Below are positions 1 to 10,681 of a DNA stretch of 64,000 nt, piece after piece (position 1 is the stretch's first letter; each line of letters opens with the position of its first letter). Below the pieces are notes generated by a model. It searched no databases, was not told the origin of the DNA, and was given only the letters and a program-made list of their open reading frames with translations. The translations under genes were made by a program, and so were the position numbers. Location of the stretch: positions 82,026-146,025 of the forward strand of contig NZ_JABBJN010000010.1 of the NCBI RefSeq assembly GCF_012928505.1, written 5' to 3'. This DNA is from Achromobacter sp. Bel. Lineage in GTDB: Bacteria > Pseudomonadota > Gammaproteobacteria > Burkholderiales > Burkholderiaceae_B.

Positions 1-749
1 TTCGAGCGCACTGAAGAAACGTTCCAGGGCGAGGACGAGCGCGTCAACGCCTTCCTGGCGTATTACGGGCTTTGCAGCTTCCTGGACAGCAACGTGGGCG
101 GTATCGTGGACGAGCTTGCTACGTTGGGGCTGGCCGATTCCACCTACGTGGTCTATACGTCGGACCACGGCGACAACGTCGGAGCCCGCGGTTTGTGGGG
201 AAAATCCACGCTATATCAGGAAAGTGTGGGAATCCCCATGATCTTGGCGGGCCCGGACGTGGCGCCCACCGTCTGCGAGACGCCGGTGGATTTGCTGGAT
301 CTTTACCCGACGCTGTTGCAGGCCGTGGGCGTGGATCCGGCGCCGCATCAGGGCGCTCGGCCAGGAAAGTCCCTGTTCGACATCGCGCGGCAACGGGTCG
401 ACGCCAGCCGTGCGATCCTCAGCGAATACCATGCCGCCGGTAGCAACACGGCGGGCTTCATGCTGCGCAAGGGGCCTTGGAAGTATCACCACTATGTGCG
501 CTTCCAGCCCGAGCTGTTCAACCTGGACTCGGATCCTGGCGAATTGCACGATCTGGCGGGCGACCCGGCTTATGCAAGCGTGTTGGCCGACATGAAGACG
601 GCGTTGTACGCAATCTGCAACCCGGAGGACGTGGACAGGCAGGCCAAGGCCGACCAGGCCGCGATGATCGAACGTTTGGGCGGCCCCGAAGCCGCCTCGA
701 TGATGGGCGCTAGCGGGGCAACGCCCGCACCCAAGGTGGAGCAAGCGGC

Positions 750-753
<4 letters not shown>
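1..753 (+). CDS. Sulfatase / alkaline-phosphatase superfamily hydrolase, C-terminal part (5' end outside window)
   Basis: The reading frame is open from the first base, so the N-terminus, which carries the modifiable Cys/Ser and first metal ligands in this family, lies upstream. The 250 visible residues include YTSDHGDNVGARGLWGKSTLY, where the Asp-His pair is the typical metal-binding motif of type I sulfatases and phosphonate monoester hydrolases, followed by GIPMILAGP and the DLYPTLL motif of the C-terminal half. The predicted role is hydrolysis of a sulfate (or phosphonate) ester; the substrate cannot be told. The stop overlaps the start of the next gene in an ATGA, so the two are probably co-translated. 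Family confident, substrate unknown. Confidence 0.8.
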
Positions 754-2066
<1,313 letters not shown>

Positions 2067-2228
2067 CCGTGGGTGGGCGGGGTGAGCGCTGGGTCGCCAG
2101 TCAGGTCCGGCTCGCCGCTATGGCGGCGGAGTTCGGCCAGGCCGCGATAGAAGCCGCCGCAGTTGCACGGGAGAGAGCAGGGTCTCCCCGGGGGCTTCCT
2201 GCGGTGGCTCTGGAACATGCCAGATTTG

Positions 2229-2266
2229 ACCGCACTTTTACTGCACTTACCGCAGTGAAGTGCGGT
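2229..2266. repeat. Nested inverted repeat (9-bp outer, 5-bp inner stem) in the 346-bp gap before a LysR gene
   Basis: ACCGCACTT at 2229-2237 is the exact reverse complement of AAGTGCGGT at 2258-2266, and inside it ACTGC (2240-2244) pairs with GCAGT (2252-2256). Together they can form one long hairpin with a small TT/G internal loop and a 7-nt loop. There is no T run after it, so it is a poor intrinsic terminator; an operator dyad or RNA structure is as likely. In the rest of this gap, from 2067 to 2228, I see no gene or clear site. Confidence 0.7.
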
Positions 2267-2286
2267 AGGTTGAGGCAAATGGCGGT

Positions 2287-2384
2287 AACGACACGATGGT
2301 GAATGGCCAATGGTGAATGTCCGGCGGTGAATGATCGAAAGCGTATGATCGATGGCGACTGAGCGAAGGCGAATGATCAACGTG
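2287..2384. repeat. 14-bp periodic degenerate tandem repeat (about six to seven units)
   Basis: Units begin at 2301, 2315, 2329, 2343, 2357 and 2371: GAATGGCC, GAATGTCC, GAATGATC, GTATGATC, GACTGAGC and GAATGATC, each followed by a six-base variable part rich in A/G (AATGGT, GGCGGT, GAAAGC, GATGGC, GAAGGC, AACGTG). The part before, 2287-2300, ends in the same GATGGT. The phase is kept exactly at 14 bases over about 98 bp. The array ends about 28 bp before the start codon of the LysR gene, within its presumed promoter or leader. Confidence 0.75.
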
Positions 2385-2412
2385 ATCTAAGATCCTGGCT
2401 CTAAGGAAAGCC

Positions 2413-3390
2413 ATGCATCCGCAACTCAACAATCGCCTTCGAGCCAAGCTGCGCCTGCGCCACATCGAGTTGCTGGACGCCCTTGGCGATACGCTCAATC
2501 TTCATCACGCCGCGCCTCGGCTGAACCTCAGCCAGCCCGCCACGAGCAAGCTGCTGCAGGAAGTCGAGAAAATCTACGGCACGCCCCTGTTCGACCGTTT
2601 GCCGCGCGGCCTGCGCGCCACGGCTGCGGGCGAAAGCGTTATCCGCTGGGCTCGGCTGCTGTTGAATCATGTGGGTGAGTCGGTCGCCGAGGCGCACATG
2701 GTGGCCGCCGGGGCATCCGGGCGAGTCCGTGTCGGGACACAGCCGGTGGCGATTCCCACGCTGGTCAACCAGGTGTTGCAACGGGTGCGCGCCACCATGC
2801 CGGACCTGGTGGTCACGCTTACCGAAGGTCCTAACGACATGCTATTGCCCGCGCTTGCGCGGGACGAGCTGGATATCGTGCTGGGGCGTCTTTCCCACGA
2901 TACGCGGTCTGATCTCTATCATTCCGAACGCCTGTATGACGAGCCGGTAAGCCTGGTCGTACGCAAAAAACACCCCTTGCTTCGAAAGCGCAATCTGTCC
3001 GCGAAGCATCTTGTCGACGTTCAATGGATACTGCCGCCGGAATTGGCGCCGCTGCGCCAGCAGCTTGATCGGGTGCTTGTGGAACAAGGCTCGAGTCGGC
3101 CAACCCCAAGAACCGAGACGACATCGCAAATGATGGTCGAGATCATCCTGAACCAGACGGACTCGGTGGCAGCGATGCCCTTTAGTGTCGCTCGGCTTTA
3201 CCAATCCCGCGGTCAACTCGATATCCTGCATCTGCCGCTGCCGATCAGCATGCCGCCGGTGGGCCTGCTGCGACACGCGCAGGTCAAGTGTCCGCCAGTA
3301 GTGGAATCATTTATCGGGCTGGTGCGGCAAGTGTCCGAGGAACTGAAGGGGCAGGCCGGCGCCGGCCACGGCTTGCACCCGCCTGCATGA
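2413..3390 (+). CDS. LysR-family transcriptional regulator (GbpR/PcaQ-like subgroup)
   Basis: 325 aa. The N-terminal winged helix-turn-helix spans about residues 15-75 (RHIELLDALGDTLNLHHAA, then LSQPATSKLLQEVEKIYG) and is followed by the periplasmic-binding-like effector domain (about 95-310). The start is supported by AAGGA at about 2402-2406 ahead of ATG. The wording RLRAKLRLRHIELL..LGDTLNLHHAA resembles the GbpR/PcaQ group that responds to sugars or aromatic acids. The gene converges on the Bug gene at 3416-4402 and lies downstream of the sulfatase/oxidase pair, both possible targets. The effector is not evident. Confidence 0.87.
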   Translation: MHPQLNNRLRAKLRLRHIELLDALGDTLNLHHAAPRLNLSQPATSKLLQEVEKIYGTPLFDRLPRGLRATAAGESVIRWARLLLNHVGESVAEAHMVAAGASGRVRVGTQPVAIPTLVNQVLQRVRATMPDLVVTLTEGPNDMLLPALARDELDIVLGRLSHDTRSDLYHSERLYDEPVSLVVRKKHPLLRKRNLSAKHLVDVQWILPPELAPLRQQLDRVLVEQGSSRPTPRTETTSQMMVEIILNQTDSVAAMPFSVARLYQSRGQLDILHLPLPISMPPVGLLRHAQVKCPPVVESFIGLVRQVSEELKGQAGAGHGLHPPA

Positions 3391-3415
3391 GGCGGCTGGG
3401 CCCGCCGCGTGTCAT

Positions 3416-4402
3416 TCAATCCACGGTGGCGCCGGATTGCTCCACGATCCGTTGCCACTGCGCCGCCTCGCCGGCCAACCAGGTAGCGAACGCGTCGGGC
3501 GAGTCGTCGGCGGCCACGAATCCTTGCTCTGAAAGGTATTGCTGCATCGCCGTCTCTTTCAGCACGGCATGGATCGCGTCGGCAAGGCGCTTGAGGATAG
3601 CCGGATCGGTGCCGCGGGGCGCCGCCATGCCCCACCAGTTGCTCAAGATGACGTCGGGCACGCCGGCTTGCGCCGTGGTGGGCAGCTCGGGTTGGACGTC
3701 GAGCCGCTGGCGCGATGCGACTGCCAATGCGCGGATACGGCCAGAGGGCAATTGCGCGCCGGCGACGCCATAACCCGTCAGGAACAGTTGCACTTCTCCG
3801 CCAAGCAGGCCGGTGATGCCGGGCTGGGCGCCTTTGTAGGGAACATGCGTCATCTGTGCGCCGATGGCCTCCGACAGCGCGAAAGCCGACAGGTGCGGCG
3901 TCGTGCCGTTGCCCGGCGAGCCGTAGTTCAGCTTTCCGGGGTTCGCCTTTGCATAGTCGGCGAATTCGCGGAAGGTGCGCGCGGGCACCGCAGCATTGAT
4001 GAACAGCACCGAGGGCGCGTCGACGACCTTGGCAATTGGTGCCAGCGCTTGCAGCGGGTCGAACCCCAAGTGTTTGTACAAATACTGATTGATCACGAAA
4101 TTGTTCGTTGCGCCCAGCAGCAGGGTGTAGCCGTCGGGCTTGGCGCGGACCACCTCCAGCGTGCCGATGTTGCCGCCGGCGCCGGCCTTGTTCTCCACGA
4201 CCAGGGGCTGGCCAAGACGGGTTTGCAGGGCGGGCTGCATTTTACGGATGACCAGATCGCCCGCCGCGCCCGCAGGGTAAGGCACCACGACGCGGATCGG
4301 CATCTCCGGCCACGCCGCGTGAGCGGCGGCGCCCCAGGCGGCAGCGCACATGGCGCCGCCGCGCAAGACGGTCAACAAGCGGGACACGGTACGGGTATGC
4401 AT
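3416..4402 (-). CDS. Bug-family tripartite tricarboxylate transporter substrate-binding protein
   Basis: 328 aa with an N-terminal signal peptide (hydrophobic stretch near residues 12-28, ending AHA before AWPEMPIRV). Family marks follow: RVVVPYPAGAAGD, VENKAGAGGNIGT, AKPDGYTLLLGATN, LNYGSPGNGTTPHL, HVPYKGAQP. These periplasmic proteins bind small carboxylates for a TctAB transporter, but no tctA or tctB gene is next to it. It lies 29 bp behind the MBL-fold hydrolase gene on the same strand, so the two probably form an operon. The ligand cannot be read from the sequence. Confidence 0.9.
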   Translation of the reverse strand: MHTRTVSRLLTVLRGGAMCAAAWGAAAHAAWPEMPIRVVVPYPAGAAGDLVIRKMQPALQTRLGQPLVVENKAGAGGNIGTLEVVRAKPDGYTLLLGATNNFVINQYLYKHLGFDPLQALAPIAKVVDAPSVLFINAAVPARTFREFADYAKANPGKLNYGSPGNGTTPHLSAFALSEAIGAQMTHVPYKGAQPGITGLLGGEVQLFLTGYGVAGAQLPSGRIRALAVASRQRLDVQPELPTTAQAGVPDVILSNWWGMAAPRGTDPAILKRLADAIHAVLKETAMQQYLSEQGFVAADDSPDAFATWLAGEAAQWQRIVEQSGATVD

Positions 4403-4431
4403 GGCAAAGCCCCTCGTTGGCGGATGACGGG

Positions 4432-5325
4432 TCAGAGATCGATGCGCATCAAGTCGTGCGCAAGGCGCAGCGGGCCCGAGTAATGCTGGCGGATGTCGCG
4501 CACCACATCTTCCATCAGATGGGGGCCCATCAGCTCCACCGGCAGGTGTTTGGCTGCGGCGCGCTTGAGCACCGGGCTGGTTGAGTCAAAATGCCCGAAA
4601 TGCGTGGCCACCACGCTCTTTGCGCCGGACTCGGCCGCGATCAGCCCCAGGCCCAGCGGACTCGTGTGCGAGAACGTGCCTACGCCGGTTTTTGCGCGGT
4701 GGTCGATGAAGGACTGCGGAAAGGTGCATTCGTGGATCAGCAAGTCCGCGTCGCGGGCCAGTTCGACCATCGCCGGACAGGGCTTGGTGTCGCCACTGAA
4801 AGCGATCACCTTGCCATCGGCTTCCACGCGCACGCCGAAGCACTCGCAGATGTCGTGAGGCAGGTGGTCGACGTGCAGGGCGGTAATGCGGATGTCGCTG
4901 TCTTCGTAGACGACGCCCGGGGCGATCTCGTGCACGACGGGCCGTACGGCTTCGATGTTGTTCTTGCGCACCGGGTAGGCCGAACGGGCCATGAAGTCGG
5001 CCCGGAACGCGCCGTCCTCGAACAGGTGGTTGACGAAGTTCTTCGTACCCTTCGGGCCAAGCAAAATCGGCGAACCGACACGGTTAAGCATCCAGCTGGA
5101 GATCACGAAGTAGGGAAAGTCGCTGATATGGTCGTGGTGCAGGTGCGTGAGGAAAACGAGCCCCACGTCCGCCGGATTGATGTTGGCGCGGACCATCTGG
5201 CGCGTGGCGCCTTCGCCGCAGTCGAACAGGTAGTGCTTGCCGGCATCCGTGGAAATGAGGATGGCCGATTGGCCGCGGTCGGGGTCGGGCAGCGCGGCGC
5301 CGGTGCCAAGCATGGTGATTTTCAT
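4432..5325 (-). CDS. MBL-fold metallohydrolase (AtsA / RNase Z-like)
   Basis: 297 aa from ATG at 5325, chosen because an AGGAG lies just upstream on the minus strand; an in-frame ATG at 5358 lacks one. The metallo-beta-lactamase metal motif H-x-H-x-D-H is at residues 61-66 (HLHHDHISDF), with further ligands in DHLPHDICE, AFSGDTKPCP, LLIHECTF and ATHFGHFDS. The layout with GTGAALPDPDRGQS at the N-terminus is that of RNase Z / arylsulfatase AtsA-type hydrolases, which cleave phospho- or sulfo-esters. It probably shares an operon with the Bug gene at 3416-4402. Substrate unknown; a sulfate ester would fit the sulfatase gene nearby, but this is only a suggestion. Confidence 0.82.
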   Translation of the reverse strand: MKITMLGTGAALPDPDRGQSAILISTDAGKHYLFDCGEGATRQMVRANINPADVGLVFLTHLHHDHISDFPYFVISSWMLNRVGSPILLGPKGTKNFVNHLFEDGAFRADFMARSAYPVRKNNIEAVRPVVHEIAPGVVYEDSDIRITALHVDHLPHDICECFGVRVEADGKVIAFSGDTKPCPAMVELARDADLLIHECTFPQSFIDHRAKTGVGTFSHTSPLGLGLIAAESGAKSVVATHFGHFDSTSPVLKRAAAKHLPVELMGPHLMEDVVRDIRQHYSGPLRLAHDLMRIDL

Positions 5326-5588
5326 CGTGTGCTCCTGTGGGATGAGTCCGTAGGCCAATGCCGGATAGGGGGGAGGGTTCCGGAAATGGTAGGGAGCCGC
5401 GGAATTCCAGACAAATCAAAATTCCCGATTCAGGGATTCGAAAAAGGAATTCCTCGCGGCCTGCGCCCTTGCGCTACGTTGCCGGTGGTTTCTCTTCGCC
5501 ACAGGGACTTGCAGGTCTTCCATTCGCATGGAGTATCGTGAATCGTCTGCCCCCCCGGTTGGCAAGCCCTGTGCCAGGAGAGTGCCCC

Positions 5589-6593
5589 ATGCGCGATGTC
5601 GTGCAATTGCGTCCCGAAGGCCTGTTCTGCCCGGCAGGCCAGTTCTACATCGACCCCTGGCGGCCGGTGGCCACCGCCGTGCTGACCCATGGCCACGGCG
5701 ATCACGCGCGGGTGGGCATGGGCTGCTATCACACCAGTGCCGAAGGCCTGCCGATCCTGCAATGGCGATTGGGCGATCAGGACTATCGCGTGCATGGGTA
5801 CGGCCAGCCGTTCATCCTGGGCAATGCCCGCGTATCGCTGCACCCGGCCGGCCATGTGCTGGGCTCCGCGCAAGTGCGCATCGAGGCCGACGGCCAGACC
5901 TGGGTCGTGTCGGGCGACTACAAGCGGCAGCCAGACCCCACGTGCAGCCCGTTTGAAGTCGTTCCTTGCGACACCTTCATCACCGAAGCCACGTTCGGCT
6001 TGCCCATCTATCGCTGGCCCGGCACGGCGGACGTCGCGCGGGACATCGTGCAATGGCGCGACCACTGCGCCGCGCGTGGCGAGGCGGCCATTCTTTATTG
6101 CTACGCGCTGGGCAAAGCGCAGCGCGTCCTGGCCGAACTCAAACCGTTCATCGACCGGCCAGTCTACGTGCATGGCGCCATCGCGGCCGGCGTGGAGGTG
6201 TACCGGCAGGCGGGCATCGACATGGCCGACACGCGGCTGGTGATCGACGCCGAGGGCGACTCGCCGGCATCAAAGGCCGGCTTTGCGGGAGAGCTGATCA
6301 TCGCGCCGCCGTCGGCCGCCGGCAGTGCGTGGCTGCGGCGTTTCCGCAAGGCCCAGCACGGCTTCGCATCGGGCTGGATGCGGCTGCGGGGAAACCGGCG
6401 GCGCCGCAACATGGATCGTGGCTTTGTCGTGTCCGACCACGCGGACTGGCCGGATCTGCTGCGTACCATCCACGACACCGGCGCGCACCGCGTCATCGCC
6501 ACGCATGGCGACACCGATGCGCTGGTACGCACGCTGAATGAAGCCGGCGTGGCGGCCGAAACACTGGCGACCCAGTATGGTGAAGACGACTAG
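5589..6593 (+). CDS. Ligase-associated DNA exonuclease (MBL/beta-CASP-like fold)
   Basis: 334 aa from ATG at 5589, preceded by AGGAG at about 5576-5580; the frame is open further upstream but that part looks non-coding. The metal motif HGHGDH is at residues 34-39, and FCPAGQFYIDPWRPV at the start is typical of the family found beside bacterial ATP-dependent ligases. The Pseudomonas putida homologue is a manganese-dependent DNA nuclease. It is first of four genes: 21 bp separate it from the ligase gene, and the helicase and phosphoesterase genes follow. Expected role: trimming DNA ends in a dedicated repair pathway. Confidence 0.88.
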   Translation: MRDVVQLRPEGLFCPAGQFYIDPWRPVATAVLTHGHGDHARVGMGCYHTSAEGLPILQWRLGDQDYRVHGYGQPFILGNARVSLHPAGHVLGSAQVRIEADGQTWVVSGDYKRQPDPTCSPFEVVPCDTFITEATFGLPIYRWPGTADVARDIVQWRDHCAARGEAAILYCYALGKAQRVLAELKPFIDRPVYVHGAIAAGVEVYRQAGIDMADTRLVIDAEGDSPASKAGFAGELIIAPPSAAGSAWLRRFRKAQHGFASGWMRLRGNRRRRNMDRGFVVSDHADWPDLLRTIHDTGAHRVIATHGDTDALVRTLNEAGVAAETLATQYGEDD

Positions 6594-6614
6594 ACATCGG
6601 AGGCGCACCCGGGC

Positions 6615-8219
6615 ATGAAGCGATTCGCAGCGCTGTATCAAGAGCTGGACCGCAGTACCGCTACCCTGGACAAGCGCGGCGCGCTGACCGCGTATTTCCG
6701 GGATGCGCCGCCACGCGATGCCGCCTGGGCGCTTTATTTGCTTGCCGGCGGAAAAATCACCAGTGCGCGGCGCAAGGTCGCGGGCGTGGCCGAACTGCGC
6801 GCCTGGGCGGCGGCCGCGTCGGGCACCGCGCCCTGGCTGGTCGACGCCAGCTACGATCAGGTCGGCGACCTGGCCGAAACGCTGGCGTTGCTGATGCCCG
6901 ATCCCGTGCATCCCGCGCCGGATCTTGGCTTGGCGGACTGGATTGAAGAGCGCTTGCTGCCTGTCGCCAACCGCGAGGAGGCCGAGCGGCGCGACGTTGT
7001 CGTATCGGCCTGGCTCGGCTTGCCGTTCGATGAACGCCTGGTATTCAACAAGCTGCTGACGGGCGCGTTGCGCGTCGGCGTATCCCAGCGCATGGTGCAG
7101 CAGGCGCTGGCCGAGATGTCGGGCGTGCCGATCGCACGCATCGCCCAGCGGATGCTGGGCGCCTGGGAGCCCAGCCCGGCCTTTTTGCGCGACCTGCTCA
7201 GTGCCGAGGATCTGCCCGGCGACCGTCAGCAGCCATACCCGTTCTTTCTGGCGTCGCCGTTGGAAGGCCCGCCGGCGGCGCTCGGCCCCATCGACGACTG
7301 GTTGCTGGAATGGAAGTGGGACGGCATCCGCGCACAGCTGATCCGGCGCCATGGCGAGGTGGCGTTGTGGTCGCGGGGCGAAGAGCGCCTGGACGGCCGC
7401 TTTCCCGAAGTGGAAGCCGCGGCGGCGGCGCTGGATGTGGACTGCGTGCTGGACGGCGAACTGCTGGCATGGCAGGAGGACGCGGCGCAGCCCATGCCAT
7501 TCTCAGCGTTGCAGACGCGGATCCAACGGTTGAAGCCGGGCCCCAAGTGGCTGGCCGACGCGCCCGTTCGAATGCTTGCCTACGACCTGCTGGAGCTGGA
7601 CGGCGCCGATTTGCGCGAACAGCCTCAGGCGGAACGCCGTCGGCAACTGGAAGCGATGTTGCGCCGCCAACCCGATGCGCGCCTCGGCCTTTCGCCGCAG
7701 GTGGCGCCCGCCGGTTGGGAAGCCGCCGCCGCGCTGCGCGAGCAAGCGCGCGAACGTGGCGTGGAGGGCTTCATGCTGAAGCGCCGCAGCGCGGGCTACC
7801 AGAGCGGGCGACGTCGCGGCGACTGGTGGAAGTGGAAGATCGAACCGTTGACGATCGACGCCGTGCTGCTGTACGCGCAGGCGGGCCATGGCCGGCGCAG
7901 CACGCTCTACACCGACTACACGTTCGGCTTGTGGCAGGGCGATACGCTGGTGCCTATCGCCAAAGCCTATTCCGGCCTGGACGACAAAGAGATCCTGGCG
8001 CTGGACCGGTGGCTGCGCGCCCACACGCGCGAACGCTTCGGACCGGTTCGGTCGGTCGAACCGGTCCAGGTCTTCGAGCTGGGTTTCGAAGGCGTCAACT
8101 TGTCCAAGCGGCACAAGTCCGGCGTGGCCGTGCGCTTTCCTCGGATCCTGCGATGGCGGCACGACAAGCCCGCCGCCGAAGCGGATCAGCTGGACACATT
8201 GAAGGCGCTGGCGCGATGA
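6615..8219 (+). CDS. ATP-dependent DNA ligase of the repair cluster (LigB/LigC type)
   Basis: 534 aa. An N-terminal alpha-helical DNA-binding domain (about residues 1-200) precedes the nucleotidyltransferase domain. The adenylated lysine is K234 in EWKWDGIRAQLI; DCVLDGEL (motif III), EGFMLKRRSAGYQSG (motif IV) and WWKWKIEPLTIDAVLL (motif V) follow, and a C-terminal OB fold ends in KSGVAVRFPRILRWR. It joins DNA nicks using ATP, separately from the replicative NAD-dependent LigA. No Ku gene is present, so it is not a classical NHEJ locus. Its stop overlaps the helicase start by four bases. Confidence 0.92.
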   Translation: MKRFAALYQELDRSTATLDKRGALTAYFRDAPPRDAAWALYLLAGGKITSARRKVAGVAELRAWAAAASGTAPWLVDASYDQVGDLAETLALLMPDPVHPAPDLGLADWIEERLLPVANREEAERRDVVVSAWLGLPFDERLVFNKLLTGALRVGVSQRMVQQALAEMSGVPIARIAQRMLGAWEPSPAFLRDLLSAEDLPGDRQQPYPFFLASPLEGPPAALGPIDDWLLEWKWDGIRAQLIRRHGEVALWSRGEERLDGRFPEVEAAAAALDVDCVLDGELLAWQEDAAQPMPFSALQTRIQRLKPGPKWLADAPVRMLAYDLLELDGADLREQPQAERRRQLEAMLRRQPDARLGLSPQVAPAGWEAAAALREQARERGVEGFMLKRRSAGYQSGRRRGDWWKWKIEPLTIDAVLLYAQAGHGRRSTLYTDYTFGLWQGDTLVPIAKAYSGLDDKEILALDRWLRAHTRERFGPVRSVEPVQVFELGFEGVNLSKRHKSGVAVRFPRILRWRHDKPAAEADQLDTLKALAR

Positions 8220-10681
8220 CGGCAACGCCGCGCGGTTGGGATGCGCCCCTGTCGGCCTGGTTCCAGGCGCAGGGTTGGAAGCCGGCGGCGTTCCAGCGCG
8301 AGACCTGGCGCCGCTATCTGCACGGCCAATCCGGGCTGCTGCACACGCCGACCGGCAGCGGCAAGACACTGGCTGCGTTTGGCGGGCCGCTGCTTGAAGC
8401 CTTGGCCGATCCCGCTTTGGTCCAGACCACGGCAGGCGCGGGGCCACGGGTGCTATGGGTGACGCCGCTGCGCGCGTTGGCGGCCGACACCACCCGGGCG
8501 TTGGCGCAAACCGCCCATGAACTGAAGGTCGATTGGACCGTCGCGCTGCGTACCGGCGACGCCAGCGCGCGCGACAAGCGCCTGGCTCGCCAAGGTAAAG
8601 CGGATGTGCTGGTGATCACGCCGGAGTCGCTGGCGCTGTTGCTGTCTTACGCGGATGCGTCGCAGCGCTTTCGCGCCTTGCGTTGCATCGTGGTCGACGA
8701 ATGGCATGAACTGTTGGGGAACAAGCGCGGCGTGCTGCTGCAACTGTGCCTGGCGCGCTTGCGTCGCCTGTCGCCGGACCTGCGCACGTGGGGGCTGTCG
8801 GCCACGCTGGGAAATCTGGACGAAGCCCGCTCGGTGTTGTTACCGCATGCGCCGGATAGCCCGCTGGTCGCTGGCGCCACGCCGCGCAGGGTCGTCATTT
8901 CGACGCTGCTGCCTGAGCGTAACGGCGCCTTGCCGTGGGCCGGGCACCTGGGGCTGTCTCAGTTGCCGCGCGTGTTCAAGCGCCTGTTCGATGTCCGGAC
9001 CAGTCTGCTGTTCACCAACACCCGCGCGCAGGCAGAGCTATGGCATCGCGCGCTGGAATCCATCTGGCCCGAAGCGGCGTCCACGCTGGCGCTTCATCAC
9101 GGTTCGCTGGATCCAAAATTGCGGGCGCAGGCCGAACAGGGGCTGCGCGACGGCGTTATGCGCTGCGTGGTGGCCACGTCGAGCCTGGATCTGGGGGTCG
9201 ATTTTCCCGCCGTCGACCAGGTGCTGCAGATCGGCAGCCCAAAAGGCGTCGCCCGGCTGTTGCAGCGCGCCGGCCGCGCCAGGCATCGGCCCGGCGAGTC
9301 AGGCCACGTGATCTGCGTGCCGGCACAGGCGCTGGAGCTGATCGAGTACGCCGCCGCCCGTCAGGCGATTGCGCATGGCGCCATCGAATCGCGGCCGCCG
9401 CCGCGCGGCAGCCTGGATGTGCTGGCGCAGCACGCGGTCACCTTGGCGTTGGGGGGCGGCTTCGATGCCGCCGCGCTGTATGAGGAAGTCCGGGGCACGC
9501 ACGCCTACGCCGGGCTGGACGCGGCTACGTGGCAGGCCGTGCTGGATTTCATCGTCCAAGGCGGCCGCGCGCTCGCGAACTACCCCGAGTTCCGCCGGGT
9601 GCAGCGGGACGACGATGGCTGCTTTCGCGTCCATGACCGGCGCATCGCGTTGCGTCATCGGCTGTCGATCGGCACCATCACCGCCGACGGCGCCGTCTCG
9701 GTGAAGTACCTGCGGGGCGGGGGGCTGGGGTCGGTGGAAGAGGGATTCCTGGCGCGCCTGCGTCCGGGCGACCCCTTCCAGTTTGCCGGCCGGACGCTGG
9801 AACTCGTGCGCCTGGAGGGCATGACCGCCTATGTGCGCCGCGCCAAGGGCGGCAACGGGCCTGTGGCGACCTGGCAGGGCGGCCGGATGCCGCTGTCGAC
9901 CCAACTGGCGCAAGAGGTTGAACGCCTTTTCGCCCAGCCGGGCCGGCATGCCGAGATGCGCGCCGTGGAACCGCTGTTGCGGATCCAGCGCGAGGCCAGC
10001 GCGCTGCCTGAACCTGGCCGCCTGCTGGCCGAGCGCATCGCCACGCGCCGCGGCATGCACCTGTTCTTGTTCCCTTTCGCCGGCCGCGCCGTCCATGAAG
10101 GCATGGCGGCCACCATTGCGCTGCGTTGGGGGCGCCGGCAGGCCAACACGTTCTCCTATACGGTCAACGATTACGGGTTGATGCTGACGCTGGCCGAACC
10201 CGCGGATCTGGACGACGCGCTGCTGCGCGAATTGCTCAGCCCCGGCCAGTTGGCCGGCGACCTGCGCGACGGCGTCAATCTGGGAGAGTTGGCGCGGCGT
10301 CAGTTCCGCGAGATCGCCCGCGTGGCCGGCTTGCTGACGCCTTCGCTGCCGGGGCGCGCGGCGCGCTCCCTGCGTCAGGTGCAGGCGTCCAGCGGATTGC
10401 TCTACGACGTGCTGCGCCGCTACGATCCCGACCATCTGCTGTTGGCGCAAGCAGAAAGGGAAGTCCTTGAAATCCAGCTGGAAGCGCCACGCCTGTTGGC
10501 CGCTTTGCAGGATTGCGCGAGGCGGTCGTTGGATTTACGTGCCCCTCGGGCCCTGACGCCGTTGTCTTTTCCACTCTGGACGGAAAGCCTGCGCGGCCAG
10601 CTCAGCACGGAAACCTGGCAGGCCCGCGTCAAGCGTGCCGCCGCGCAATTGGAGAAGCGCTATGCCCGGGTTGCGGGATGA
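8216..10681 (+). CDS. lhr: Ligase-associated DEXH-box DNA helicase (Lhr core type)
   Basis: 821 aa from ATG at 8216, in an ATGA overlap with the ligase stop; the frame is open upstream only as a shadow of the ligase gene. Walker A is TPTGSGKTLAAF, the Walker B/DEXH box is VVDEWHELLG, and motif III is SATLGN. The second RecA domain carries LALHHGSLD, VATSSLDLGVD and LLQRAGRARHRPG. The long C-terminal part matches the Lhr winged-helix and beta-barrel core. Lhr helicases are ATP-dependent 3'-to-5' translocases. Co-translation with the ligase supports a shared repair function. Confidence 0.92.
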   Translation: MTATPRGWDAPLSAWFQAQGWKPAAFQRETWRRYLHGQSGLLHTPTGSGKTLAAFGGPLLEALADPALVQTTAGAGPRVLWVTPLRALAADTTRALAQTAHELKVDWTVALRTGDASARDKRLARQGKADVLVITPESLALLLSYADASQRFRALRCIVVDEWHELLGNKRGVLLQLCLARLRRLSPDLRTWGLSATLGNLDEARSVLLPHAPDSPLVAGATPRRVVISTLLPERNGALPWAGHLGLSQLPRVFKRLFDVRTSLLFTNTRAQAELWHRALESIWPEAASTLALHHGSLDPKLRAQAEQGLRDGVMRCVVATSSLDLGVDFPAVDQVLQIGSPKGVARLLQRAGRARHRPGESGHVICVPAQALELIEYAAARQAIAHGAIESRPPPRGSLDVLAQHAVTLALGGGFDAAALYEEVRGTHAYAGLDAATWQAVLDFIVQGGRALANYPEFRRVQRDDDGCFRVHDRRIALRHRLSIGTITADGAVSVKYLRGGGLGSVEEGFLARLRPGDPFQFAGRTLELVRLEGMTAYVRRAKGGNGPVATWQGGRMPLSTQLAQEVERLFAQPGRHAEMRAVEPLLRIQREASALPEPGRLLAERIATRRGMHLFLFPFAGRAVHEGMAATIALRWGRRQANTFSYTVNDYGLMLTLAEPADLDDALLRELLSPGQLAGDLRDGVNLGELARRQFREIARVAGLLTPSLPGRAARSLRQVQASSGLLYDVLRRYDPDHLLLAQAEREVLEIQLEAPRLLAALQDCARRSLDLRAPRALTPLSFPLWTESLRGQLSTETWQARVKRAAAQLEKRYARVAG

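Noticed and set aside
7310..8215. N-terminal extension of the helicase frame
   Set aside because: It lies wholly inside the ligase gene in another frame; the ATG at 8216 overlapping the ligase stop fits the family start.
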